The notes under the pieces were generated by a model. That model searched no databases. It had not been told where the DNA came from and was given only the letters and a program-made list of their open reading frames with translations. A stretch of DNA of 64,000 nt from Caldisericota bacterium (GTDB lineage: Bacteria; Caldisericota; JANLFM01). The translations under genes were made by a program, and so were the position numbers. Where the stretch lies: NCBI GenBank assembly GCA_024655865.1, contig JANLFM010000004.1, positions 29,388 to 93,387 on the forward strand, in the 5' to 3' direction. Positions 1 through 7,915 of this stretch are shown piece after piece; the stretch's first letter is position 1, and each line of letters opens with the position of its first letter.

Positions 1-1
1 C

Positions 2-580
2 AGATACCTTAGCACGAACACCGCTTCTATATTCTCCTTAAATTCTTTCTACAAATGGATAAAAGAGATCTATCACATCACCCCGAGGACCCTATTGAAC
101 TATATTGGTCATCTTGAGGACATAGGGCTTTTCTTTTTCACAAGGAGGTTCTCCTTCTCTTTAAAGGAGCAGGCCAAAACTCTAAGAAAGTGCCATATTG
201 TAGATAATGGCATAAGACTCGCCTATGGATTTAGGTTCAGCGAAGACAAAGGCAAAAATCTGGAAAACTCTGTCTTTTTGGAACTTGCCCATAGAAAAGT
301 CCGGAATCCCTTTATGGAGATATTTTACTGGCAGGATTACAGAGGAAAAGAAGTAGACTTTGTAGTTACAGAAGGTAAAAGAGTGACATCCCTCATTCAG
401 GCCTGCTTTAAAATTGAGGATATTAAAGCTAAAGAGAGGGAAATATCATCTCTTATTAAGGCTTCAGAGGAATTGAGATGCGCCAACCTTCTTGTAATAA
501 CCCTCGACTACGAGAAAGAAGAAGTAATTAATGATAAAAGACTAACCTTTATGCCCTTCTGGAAGTGGGCTTTATTATGA
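2..580 (+). CDS. AAA ATPase of the DUF4143 type, C-terminal part (cut by window edge)
   Basis: The reading frame is open from base 2, so the gene starts before the window and only about 192 C-terminal residues are visible. The segment YWQDYRGKEVDFVV matches the nuclease-like C-terminal region (DUF4143) of a widespread family of bacterial and archaeal AAA ATPases. The N-terminal ATPase half must lie upstream. The next gene is a full-length relative and shares the motif GKEVDFV, so the two form a tandem pair of diverged paralogs. The cellular role of this family is not established; some members are suspected toxin-like or mobile accessory genes. A TTG at 95 is an internal codon and not the start. 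Confidence 0.75.
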   Translation, partial: RYLSTNTASIFSLNSFYKWIKEIYHITPRTLLNYIGHLEDIGLFFFTRRFSFSLKEQAKTLRKCHIVDNGIRLAYGFRFSEDKGKNLENSVFLELAHRKVRNPFMEIFYWQDYRGKEVDFVVTEGKRVTSLIQACFKIEDIKAKEREISSLIKASEELRCANLLVITLDYEKEEVINDKRLTFMPFWKWALL

Positions 581-732
581 ATAAAACTCTGATGATGAGC
601 GCTCTGCTTCGGCTGCCACTTGAAAAGGGCTCTGAAAGGGAATTCACCCCCTTACCTGTTTGATGTCCATTTTCGGAGGAAGGCTCCCTTTAGGCAAAGC
701 TGGAAATTTAGCTTTAGACTTCTCTCCATGAA
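581..732. other. Intergenic stretch between the two ATPase genes
   Basis: No convincing gene is visible here. The stretch separates the partial ATPase from the promoter/operator repeats at 733-798. A TAGACT hexamer at 715-720 could be the -35 of the downstream promoter. Confidence 0.4.
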
Positions 733-798
733 ATGGTATAATTTTGTTCAGTAGAGTGAACAAAAATGGTACGATTTTGTTCAGTAGAGTGAACAAAA
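733..798 (+). promoter_or_regulatory. Tandem 33-bp repeat with palindromic operators and a -10 box
   Basis: Two head-to-tail 33-bp units occupy 733-765 and 766-798 and differ at only two positions. Each holds a perfect palindrome with 9-bp arms TTTTGTTCA / TGAACAAAA and a 6-bp spacer GTAGAG (742-765 and 775-798). The first unit contains TATAAT at 737-742, with TAGACT 16 bp upstream. In the second unit the same place reads TACGAT. A regulator binding the palindromes would cover the transcription start of the downstream ATPase gene, which suggests repression, possibly autorepression. The promoter is inferred; the repeats and palindromes are directly visible. Confidence 0.65.
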
Positions 799-814
799 TT
801 TAAACGAGGTGCCT

Positions 815-2209
815 ATGATAGATTTAGAGCGATATAACCCATGGTGGATTAGGAGTGAGGGTATGGAGACCGATCCTCAATGGCGAGCCTTCAGGGATTC
901 GCGCCTTCGTTGGCAGCCGAAAATCCTTCAGAAATTAGATTTACAAAAAGAAGGGGTTTATACTCTCCGTGGTCCCCGTCAGGTAGGGAAAACCACGCTG
1001 ATTAAGATCTGGATCTCTCAACTCCTTGAAAATCACGTTGACCCCAGGGCAGTGTTTTATTACTCCTGTGATCTTTTAAACGACAAAAAGGAACTTTTTG
1101 CGGTTCTGGAACAATATCAAAACATCTCTCTTAATCGAGGGTTCAAGCATCGCTATATCTTTCTTGATGAGGTAACCCTCATTGAGGACTGGCAGCACGC
1201 TGTGAAGCAGGCAGTTGACCTGGGATGGATGCAAAATACCACAATCCTGGCATCTGGTTCTTCGGCCATAGACCTGCGCAGGGGTGCTGAGAGGATGCCT
1301 GGGCGTCGTGGGCGAGCGGAAAAGTTAGACTGGGTGCTTATGCCTCTTTCCTTTGGAGAATTCTTAAAGTATTGCTATCCGGAGCTCCCAACATTAACCA
1401 TCTCCCTTGATCTTCTTTGTAACGGGGTCCAAATTAAAAATCTCGTTTCCGATTGGTTAAGCTTTGCTTTAAGGTTCCAGTTTGCTTTAGAAGAGTATCT
1501 CAAAACGGGCGGCTTTCCTCTGGCACTGGAGCGATACTTAAGACAGAGAGAGGTTGATGAGAGCCTCAGACAGGCCTATCTATCGGTTTTGCGCTCGGAT
1601 GTGGAAAAATTGCGCCGGAACCGTGGAATCTTGAACAGTCTCCTGGCTCGAATAGTGATTACAGAAGGCTCCCCTCAAAGCTGGCAAAACCTCAGTAAAG
1701 ATGCGGGGATTGGCTCCCCGAACACAGCAATAGATTATGTAGAAATTTTAGGGGATTCCTTCTTACTTTTTGTTCTCCAGGCCCTGGATCGAAACAGGAA
1801 AGCAGCAGAACCAAAAAAGGACAAAAAAATTTATTTTTGCGACCCTCTGGTTCGAGATGCGATCTCGAAGGATTTGGGTTTACCTGGGCTTCCTCTGGAG
1901 CATAAAGTAGAGGCTGCTGTGGGGTTTCATCTAATCAGGCTTTTTGAGAAAAACCCTGAGGAAGGGTTATCTCATTTAAACAAAGTTTATTACTGGCGCA
2001 ATGTTAAGGGAAAAGAAGTAGACTTTGTTGCCCTTTATGAGAAAGGGGTTCTTCCTCTTGAAGTTAAGTTTCAAGAAAGTATCAACAAAGAAGATTATTC
2101 CCTTATTCAGCGCAGTTTCGGTTCAGGCGTAGTGGTCACCAAAAACGTTTTGGAGCGAAGGGAGGGTATCCTTTTTCTTCCTGCAGCCCTTTTCCTTCAA
2201 ATGGAGTAA
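815..2209 (+). CDS. AAA ATPase of the DUF4143 family, full length
   Basis: A protein of 464 residues with an N-terminal P-loop (LRGPRQVGKTTLIK, near residue 50), a Walker B-like stretch (YIFLDEVTLIEDW), a sensor-like segment (ILASGSSA), and a C-terminal DUF4143 region with the motif YYWRNVKGKEVDFV. These features define a common but poorly understood ATPase family. The upstream GTG at 809 overlaps the GAGG ribosome site (805-808), so ATG 815 is preferred. It is a paralog of the partial gene at 2-580. It is preceded by the tandem palindromic operators at 733-798, which suggests its own regulation. Family assignment is firm; function is unknown. Confidence 0.8.
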   Translation: MIDLERYNPWWIRSEGMETDPQWRAFRDSRLRWQPKILQKLDLQKEGVYTLRGPRQVGKTTLIKIWISQLLENHVDPRAVFYYSCDLLNDKKELFAVLEQYQNISLNRGFKHRYIFLDEVTLIEDWQHAVKQAVDLGWMQNTTILASGSSAIDLRRGAERMPGRRGRAEKLDWVLMPLSFGEFLKYCYPELPTLTISLDLLCNGVQIKNLVSDWLSFALRFQFALEEYLKTGGFPLALERYLRQREVDESLRQAYLSVLRSDVEKLRRNRGILNSLLARIVITEGSPQSWQNLSKDAGIGSPNTAIDYVEILGDSFLLFVLQALDRNRKAAEPKKDKKIYFCDPLVRDAISKDLGLPGLPLEHKVEAAVGFHLIRLFEKNPEEGLSHLNKVYYWRNVKGKEVDFVALYEKGVLPLEVKFQESINKEDYSLIQRSFGSGVVVTKNVLERREGILFLPAALFLQME

Positions 2210-2281
2210 GCGCAGGGCCCGTCCCCAAAGTCAACCTTAAAGTTTATAATTGTGAGGAAAACAAAACTTAAGGAGAAGCCC

Positions 2282-3319
2282 ATGGTCAAGGTGGTTTTTC
2301 TGGCTGGAGGAAGCGGGGAACGCTTCTGGCCTAAAAGTCGAAAAGGGAAGCCCAAGCAGTTCCTGAAGCTTTTAGGAGAAAATTCCCTCCTCAGGGAGTC
2401 CTTCCTGCGCATCCAGGGGTTCGTCCCCGAGGAGGCGGTCTATCTCGTGACCTATTGGGAGCACAGGATGCTCGCAAGAAAGGAATTGCCCGAGATTCCC
2501 GAGGAAAACGTCATAGGGGAACCTATGGGGAGAAATACCGCCGCTGCCATCATTCTGGCCTCTTTAATCCTGGACGAGGAAGACATTATGGTGGTCCTTC
2601 CCTCAGACCACTACATCCCGGAGGTGGAGAAGTTCCAGGAAACCCTGCGCAAGGCCATCGTCCTCGCAGAGAAAGGGTATCTTACCACCATTGGCATTCA
2701 GCCCTCGCGACCGGAAACGGGCTACGGATATATCGAGGTGGAGGAGGAAATTCCCGGAGGGTTTAGGGTGAGACGCTTCCGGGAGAAGCCCTCCCGGGAA
2801 GTGGCGGAGGAGTTCCTTTCCTCCGGGAGGCACTTTTGGAATTCCGGAATGTTCATCTGGCGCATCAGCACTTTCAGGGAAGCTGCGCGCAAATATCTCC
2901 CCCATACTTACAGTGTGCTCGAAGAAGCAAGCGAATCCTATCAGGACCTGGCTGCGCTCGCTCGGGCCTACGAACAAATAGAGAGCATCTCCGTGGATTA
3001 CGCCATCATGGAGAAAGCGGAGAACGTGGCCATGGTGAAAGGGGACTTCCTCTGGTCGGACGTGGGAAGCTGGCTTTCCCTGGCTGAACTCTTAGGAAAA
3101 GGGGGAGCATATGCGGAAAACCCTCACCTGGTTACGGCCAGCGAGGCGGAAAAATACCTGATTTTGGGGAATACCAAGGAGGTAGCCATTCTGGGCTTGA
3201 AGGATGTGGGTTTTATTGAGACCGAGGACGCCATCTTGATCTTGAACCTGGAAAATGCCCAGGATGTGCGGAAGATCGTGGCCCAACTCAGGGAGAAAGG
3301 GAAGGAGCACCTCCTTTAA
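2282..3319 (+). CDS. manC: Mannose-1-phosphate guanylyltransferase
   Basis: It makes GDP-mannose from mannose-1-phosphate and GTP for surface polysaccharides. The 345-residue protein has the nucleotide-binding signature GGSGERFWPKSR followed by KPKQFL at its N terminus, the FREKPS sugar-site motif and WNSGMFIW, all typical of the ManC/CpsB nucleotidyltransferase domain. It lacks the C-terminal cupin isomerase domain of bifunctional ManC proteins. The start is ATG 2282, with AAGGAG 7 bases upstream; the in-frame GTG at 2252 has no ribosome site. It overlaps the next gene by one base, so the two are probably co-translated. It opens the exopolysaccharide cluster. Confidence 0.9.
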   Translation: MVKVVFLAGGSGERFWPKSRKGKPKQFLKLLGENSLLRESFLRIQGFVPEEAVYLVTYWEHRMLARKELPEIPEENVIGEPMGRNTAAAIILASLILDEEDIMVVLPSDHYIPEVEKFQETLRKAIVLAEKGYLTTIGIQPSRPETGYGYIEVEEEIPGGFRVRRFREKPSREVAEEFLSSGRHFWNSGMFIWRISTFREAARKYLPHTYSVLEEASESYQDLAALARAYEQIESISVDYAIMEKAENVAMVKGDFLWSDVGSWLSLAELLGKGGAYAENPHLVTASEAEKYLILGNTKEVAILGLKDVGFIETEDAILILNLENAQDVRKIVAQLREKGKEHLL

Positions 3320-4251
3320 TGGCCACCTATCTCGTCACGGGAGGAGCAGGGTTCATCGGATCGCATCTCGTGGAGCTCCTCCTCGCTTCCGGCCACAGGG
3401 TGAAGGTCTTAGACGACCTTTCCACGGGCTCCCTGAAAAACCTTGAGGCTTTACAGGACAAAATTGAGTTCTACAAGGGGGATATCCGCTATCCGGAGAA
3501 AGTGGCGGAGGCTTTCTCAGATTTAGACGGGGTCTTCCATTTGGCAGCCATCTCCTCTGTGGAGCGCTCCCTCTTGGAGCCAGAAATCACGCGCGAGGTG
3601 AACGTCAGGGGCACCCTCCAGGTGCTCCTCGCCTCCAAAAAGCACCGGGTGAAAAGGGTGGTCTTCATTTCTTCAGCTTCGGTTTACGGAAATCCGGAGA
3701 CCTTTCCCATTTCGGAGGAGCAAGAACCGCGCCCCCTTTCCCCTTACGGAGCAACCAAAGTTGCAGGGGAGGCCCACACCAGTGCCTTTTTCAATTTGGG
3801 CTTCCTGGAGACGGTCTCGCTCCGGCTCTTTAACATCTATGGCCCGCGTCAGGACCCCGCCTCCCCCTATTCCGGGGTGATCAGCAAGTTCCTGGAAGCG
3901 GCGGTTTCCGGGAGGGAGCCCGTGCTTTTCGGGGACGGAAAGCAGACTCGGGACTTCCTCTACGTGGAGGACGCCTGCCGGGCCATGCTCATTGCAATGG
4001 AAAAAGAAGAAGCAGCAGGCCAGGTCTTCAATATCGCCAGTGGGAAGGAAACGAGTATTACGGACTTGGGAAAAATCATCTTTTCCCTTATGGGAAAAGA
4101 TTTTGAGCCTGAGAAGAAGCCGGAAAGGCCTGGGGATATCCGGAGGTCCCTGGCTTCTATTGAAAAGGCCGAGAGAATCTTAGGATGGAGGCCCCAAGTC
4201 TCCCTCGAGGAAGGGCTCAAGAAAACCTTAGAGTGGGTAAAATCCCTCTAA
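3319..4251 (+). CDS. NAD-dependent sugar epimerase/dehydratase (extended SDR)
   Basis: A 310-residue extended short-chain dehydrogenase that alters nucleotide sugars. The N-terminal Rossmann motif TGGAGFIGSHLVE, the SSASVYG segment carrying the catalytic Ser, and the YGATK catalytic Tyr-Lys pair are all present. It is closest in style to UDP-glucose 4-epimerase (GalE-like) proteins, but the exact sugar cannot be read from the sequence. Its ATG overlaps the manC stop (TAATG), indicating an operon with manC. Its 3' end overlaps the convergent O-antigen ligase gene by 4 bases. The role in exopolysaccharide precursor supply is inferred from context. Confidence 0.85.
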   Translation: MATYLVTGGAGFIGSHLVELLLASGHRVKVLDDLSTGSLKNLEALQDKIEFYKGDIRYPEKVAEAFSDLDGVFHLAAISSVERSLLEPEITREVNVRGTLQVLLASKKHRVKRVVFISSASVYGNPETFPISEEQEPRPLSPYGATKVAGEAHTSAFFNLGFLETVSLRLFNIYGPRQDPASPYSGVISKFLEAAVSGREPVLFGDGKQTRDFLYVEDACRAMLIAMEKEEAAGQVFNIASGKETSITDLGKIIFSLMGKDFEPEKKPERPGDIRRSLASIEKAERILGWRPQVSLEEGLKKTLEWVKSL

Positions 4252-6497
4252 GGCAGGGTTTTCAGCTTCTCTAAAATATCCTGGGCGTCCTTGTTCTGAG
4301 GATCGAAGCTCAAAAGCTTCTCCGCCAGCTCCTTGGACCTGTTCAGGTATTTGTTCGCTTCCTCTGTTTTCCCTTCCCCCTTAAGTTTGGCGCCGTAATT
4401 GAAGTTGGTCTGGGCTCCTAAAAGAAGGCTGTAATTGCGGTTCTCCGTGGGCTGGGCGTAGAGCACTCCCTTTTCTGCTTTCTCCACGGCTTTATCCGGT
4501 TCCCCAAGTTCGGTGTAGATGGAGGCGAGCTGGAAGTACAGGGGGTAGTCTCCGGGATCAGCCTGAACCCCTTTCTCGAAGTTCTCCGCGGCTTTCCTTA
4601 AGAGCTCCTGACGTTGGTCCGGCTTCTCGGTCGCTTCTTCCTGATAGGAGCGCCCCAGCATCATATAGACGTTCTCCAGATACATTGTGGTCTTCAAAGC
4701 CTCCTGCCACTCTTCCCTGGCCAGGGAGCGGTACTTTTCCTTCAGAGTGGGGTCCGTGATCCTGCGTGAAAGCTCGTAATAAAGGTTTCCCAGCCCGGAG
4801 GTGTGTCCCTCGGTGGCGGTGCGATATCCGGCCTCCCAGGGATTGAGCATCACGGCCTGCGAGTAGTTATCTAAAGCCTCGGTCAAAAGCCTGTCCCCCT
4901 CCTTAAGTATGGAGTCCTTCTTCTGAGAATCGGTTTCCTTCTGCGCTTGCTGTTCTAAATATTGGGCGGTGCGCACGGCGGTTTCCCCTCGGCCATAAGC
5001 TAAATCGGCAGACATGAAGCGAATGGCCCAGTACCCGGAGGTAAAAAGGATCAGGGCGCAAACGATGTAAACCAGGTATTTTACCGGAGCGTGAAATTCC
5101 GGAAGGAGCTTTCTTGAAGGAGTTCTCGCCTCGTAGACGGGAATTCCCCCTGAGGGAGCAAGCTCCTTTTTCCCGGCTTTAACTTTGACCGGGGCGAGTT
5201 CCATCTGGGAGAGCGCCACGTTGAGCGCCATAAGCATCCAGAAATAGAGGATAGTGGGAAGGACGCCGAAGGCCACGAGATTCTGACCCAAATACGCCAG
5301 AACGCCCACGGCGATCCCGGCAACCATGGCCTTCCAGTAAGGGTCCAGGGCAGACGTCCAGGTCTTGAAGGAGGTGACGAAGAAAGTCACGAGCATCCAC
5401 ATATAGACCAGAAAGCCAATTGCTCCCCGCATGATCAGCTCGTCCAGATACTGGTTGTGCATCCGGTCCGGATTGTTCATAGGTTCAATTAAGGAGTAGC
5501 GCAGGTCCTTGAAGGGCGGGGAGGCAATGCGTAGGACATCCGGGCCCACTCCTAAAATGGGGTAAGCGAGGAAAATAGAAAGGCCTCCCAGCCAGATGTA
5601 AAACCGGCTCTGGACCGTTCCTATTCTCAAGATGGAGGAGATGAGGTCGGTCTTCCACACAAGGTACACCAGGATAAGCACGAAAGCCGCCCCAAAAGCG
5701 ATCAGCCAGTTCTTGTTCTCCCTGTAGGCCCTTTTGCTTATGAAGAATAAAAGGACAGGAAGGGAAATCACCAGGCCCACATAGGAGCCCCTGGTCTGAG
5801 CAACCACAACGTTGAAGGCAAGAAGGCCAATGTAAACCAGAAGGTAAAGCTTGAGCTCCAGTTTTGGGGCGTAAAGGAACTTCATCAGGGCAATGGGGAA
5901 AAGCATGATGAGAAAGTGAGGGAAGAAGTCCGGGTTCCCCAAAGTGGAGAAGGGCCTGCCCTTTGAGGCCCAGGAAATCCAGTCCAGGCCAAAGAACTGA
6001 AGCGTCCCATAAATTATGGTCACGAGGCCGGACCAGAGCATCACCTGGAGCAAGCGGTTCACCTGCTCCGTGGTCTTGTACGTGGAGGAGGCAATGAAGA
6101 AAAGGAGAATCATATTGGCGATGGTCCAGAAGCCCTCCTGCCTTAAGTAGTTGCCTAAAAAGCTCACCTCCGGCCTTAAAGAAAAAATGGAGGAAAGAAG
6201 CCAGGATAAAAGGACGGCCAGAACCGGCCAGGTCATGGGGGATTTAAGGCGGTAGAACTCCCTGGTCTCAAAGAGGCGGATCACCCAGGCCAGAGCCACC
6301 GGGATGGTCATAATGCGCAAAAATGTCAGCCGGGGAAGGTTAAAGATGTCCGCCCCCGTGGAAACGGTGAAGATCAGGGGGACGAAAAAGACAATTAAAA
6401 TCAGGCCCGCTTCGATGACCTTATCGCACCAGTAAACTACTTTTTCCTTCGTTTCTGGAATGTGCTTCTTTCCGGATTTACCTTTGGCTTTCTTCAT
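4248..6497 (-). CDS. O-antigen ligase/polymerase-like membrane protein with TPR repeats
   Basis: About 749 residues. The first ~450 contain roughly a dozen hydrophobic segments and a periplasmic loop of the Wzy/WaaL (O-antigen ligase) type. The C-terminal ~250 residues carry TPR-like repeats, for example ADPGDYPLYFQLASIYTELG near residue 660. Such proteins polymerise or ligate lipid-linked oligosaccharides, and the TPR tail is common in non-proteobacterial members. Start: ATG 6497 lies a suitable distance from GGAGGG, while the in-frame ATG at 6506 sits almost on top of that site. It is probably co-transcribed from the sugar transferase upstream on the minus strand (24-base gap). Confidence 0.8.
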   Translation of the reverse strand: MKKAKGKSGKKHIPETKEKVVYWCDKVIEAGLILIVFFVPLIFTVSTGADIFNLPRLTFLRIMTIPVALAWVIRLFETREFYRLKSPMTWPVLAVLLSWLLSSIFSLRPEVSFLGNYLRQEGFWTIANMILLFFIASSTYKTTEQVNRLLQVMLWSGLVTIIYGTLQFFGLDWISWASKGRPFSTLGNPDFFPHFLIMLFPIALMKFLYAPKLELKLYLLVYIGLLAFNVVVAQTRGSYVGLVISLPVLLFFISKRAYRENKNWLIAFGAAFVLILVYLVWKTDLISSILRIGTVQSRFYIWLGGLSIFLAYPILGVGPDVLRIASPPFKDLRYSLIEPMNNPDRMHNQYLDELIMRGAIGFLVYMWMLVTFFVTSFKTWTSALDPYWKAMVAGIAVGVLAYLGQNLVAFGVLPTILYFWMLMALNVALSQMELAPVKVKAGKKELAPSGGIPVYEARTPSRKLLPEFHAPVKYLVYIVCALILFTSGYWAIRFMSADLAYGRGETAVRTAQYLEQQAQKETDSQKKDSILKEGDRLLTEALDNYSQAVMLNPWEAGYRTATEGHTSGLGNLYYELSRRITDPTLKEKYRSLAREEWQEALKTTMYLENVYMMLGRSYQEEATEKPDQRQELLRKAAENFEKGVQADPGDYPLYFQLASIYTELGEPDKAVEKAEKGVLYAQPTENRNYSLLLGAQTNFNYGAKLKGEGKTEEANKYLNRSKELAEKLLSFDPQNKDAQDILEKLKTLP

Positions 6498-6521
6498 TCC
6501 CTCCATACCCTCCAGTTATTA

Positions 6522-7862
6522 TTATCTTGCTCCCTTTCTGCCCAGCATTAATTTAAAGGTCAAAAAGAGCAGGCGCAAGTTAAGCAAAAACGATTGGTTG
6601 CGAATGTAGGCCAGATCATATCTCAGCTTGTTTGCCGGGCTGGTCTCGTAAGTGCCGTAGATCTGGGCCATCCCGGTCATTCCGGGCTTCACCAGAAAGC
6701 GCAGGGAGTAACCGGGGACTTCCTTTTCAAATTGTTCCACGAAGACCGGGCGCTCCGGCCTGGGACCCACCAGGCTCATCTCTCCCTTTAAGACGTTCAA
6801 GAACTGGGGAAACTCGTCTACGCGCAGGAGCCTGAGGAAGCGGCCGAAGGGGGTAATCCTGGGATCCTTCTCCTGAGCGAAGACCGGTCCAGTCTCCTTT
6901 TCTGCATCCGGCTTCATGGTGCGAAACTTGATCAAATTGAAAACCTTTCCTCCCAGCCCCACCCTTTCTTGCTTGAAAAAAATGGGACCGGGGGAAGTGA
7001 GCTTAATCCCCAAAGCTGCAAAAAGAAGGAGCGGAGAAAGGACAATTAAAAGGAGGAGAGCACCGAAAATATCCAGGGCGCGGATCAGGAAGCGATCCGT
7101 GGAGGAAACATCCCGCCAGAGTTCTACTATGGGGACGTTCCCTAAGCGGGAGAAGTTTGAGCTTCCCGTGAGCATTTCATAAAGGGAAGGCACCATAGAG
7201 ATTTTGACCCCTTTTCTTCTGGCCTCAATTAAAAGGTCGAGAATCCGGGGCGCGATCTCCGGGGAGGAGAGGATTAAAATCTCCTCCGCTTTTGCTTCCT
7301 TTAAAAGTTGATCGCAGGGACCGGGAGGGAAGGCCTTAAGTCCTGGGACCTCCTCCTGATTCTCACTGATCCAGCCCACAACCTTCACGGAGTCCGTTTT
7401 TCCTTCCTCAAGGAAGCTCTGCACCTCATCCCTTTTTCCTAATAAGAGTGCCTTGGGTGGAGCCAGGGTGCGCTGGAGCAGATGGGAATCGAGCACGCGG
7501 AAGAGAGCAGTTAAAAACCAGAGGAACAAATAAGCGGAAATCAGGGTCAAACGGGGAAAGGCAAATTCCCTCAGGAGGAAAAGCATCCCTAAGTGCACGA
7601 CCACAAATACCCCCACGGCCGGCGCCAGCACTAAGAGATGGTCGAAGAAGCCAAAGTCCTTCTCCATCTCGTAAACTCCAAAGATTGCCAGGATCAGGAT
7701 GTAGGTCAGGGTGAAAAGGGGAAAGTATCGCAAATAAGGAAGGAAATTGGCGTAGGGGATCTCCAGGCCGAAGCGCACTACATAGGCCAGGAGGAAGGAG
7801 GCGTTGAGAATTATCGCATCCCCCAGAATCAGAAAAAAAAGGCGGTTCTTGCTCCAGCTCAC
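6522..7862 (-). CDS. Polyprenyl-phosphate sugar-1-phosphate transferase (exopolysaccharide initiation)
   Basis: A 446-residue protein of the WbaP/WcaJ (bacterial sugar transferase) type, which transfers a sugar phosphate from a nucleotide sugar to undecaprenyl phosphate in the membrane and so starts polysaccharide assembly. The N-terminal half has four hydrophobic segments and a CoA-binding-like region. The C-terminal catalytic domain shows KFRTMKPDA, LRVDEFPQFLNVLKGEMSLVGPRP and VKPGMTG, the hallmark motifs. The GTG start at 7862 has only a poor ribosome site, so the precise start is uncertain. It lies between the nucleotidyltransferase/PMM fusion and the O-antigen ligase gene, on the same strand. 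Confidence 0.88.
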   Translation of the reverse strand: MSWSKNRLFFLILGDAIILNASFLLAYVVRFGLEIPYANFLPYLRYFPLFTLTYILILAIFGVYEMEKDFGFFDHLLVLAPAVGVFVVVHLGMLFLLREFAFPRLTLISAYLFLWFLTALFRVLDSHLLQRTLAPPKALLLGKRDEVQSFLEEGKTDSVKVVGWISENQEEVPGLKAFPPGPCDQLLKEAKAEEILILSSPEIAPRILDLLIEARRKGVKISMVPSLYEMLTGSSNFSRLGNVPIVELWRDVSSTDRFLIRALDIFGALLLLIVLSPLLLFAALGIKLTSPGPIFFKQERVGLGGKVFNLIKFRTMKPDAEKETGPVFAQEKDPRITPFGRFLRLLRVDEFPQFLNVLKGEMSLVGPRPERPVFVEQFEKEVPGYSLRFLVKPGMTGMAQIYGTYETSPANKLRYDLAYIRNQSFLLNLRLLFLTFKLMLGRKGAR

Positions 7863-7915
7863 CTCAGCGCAACATCCTTTCGGACTATTCTCCTAAAGCT
7901 TAAAATTGAACTTCT

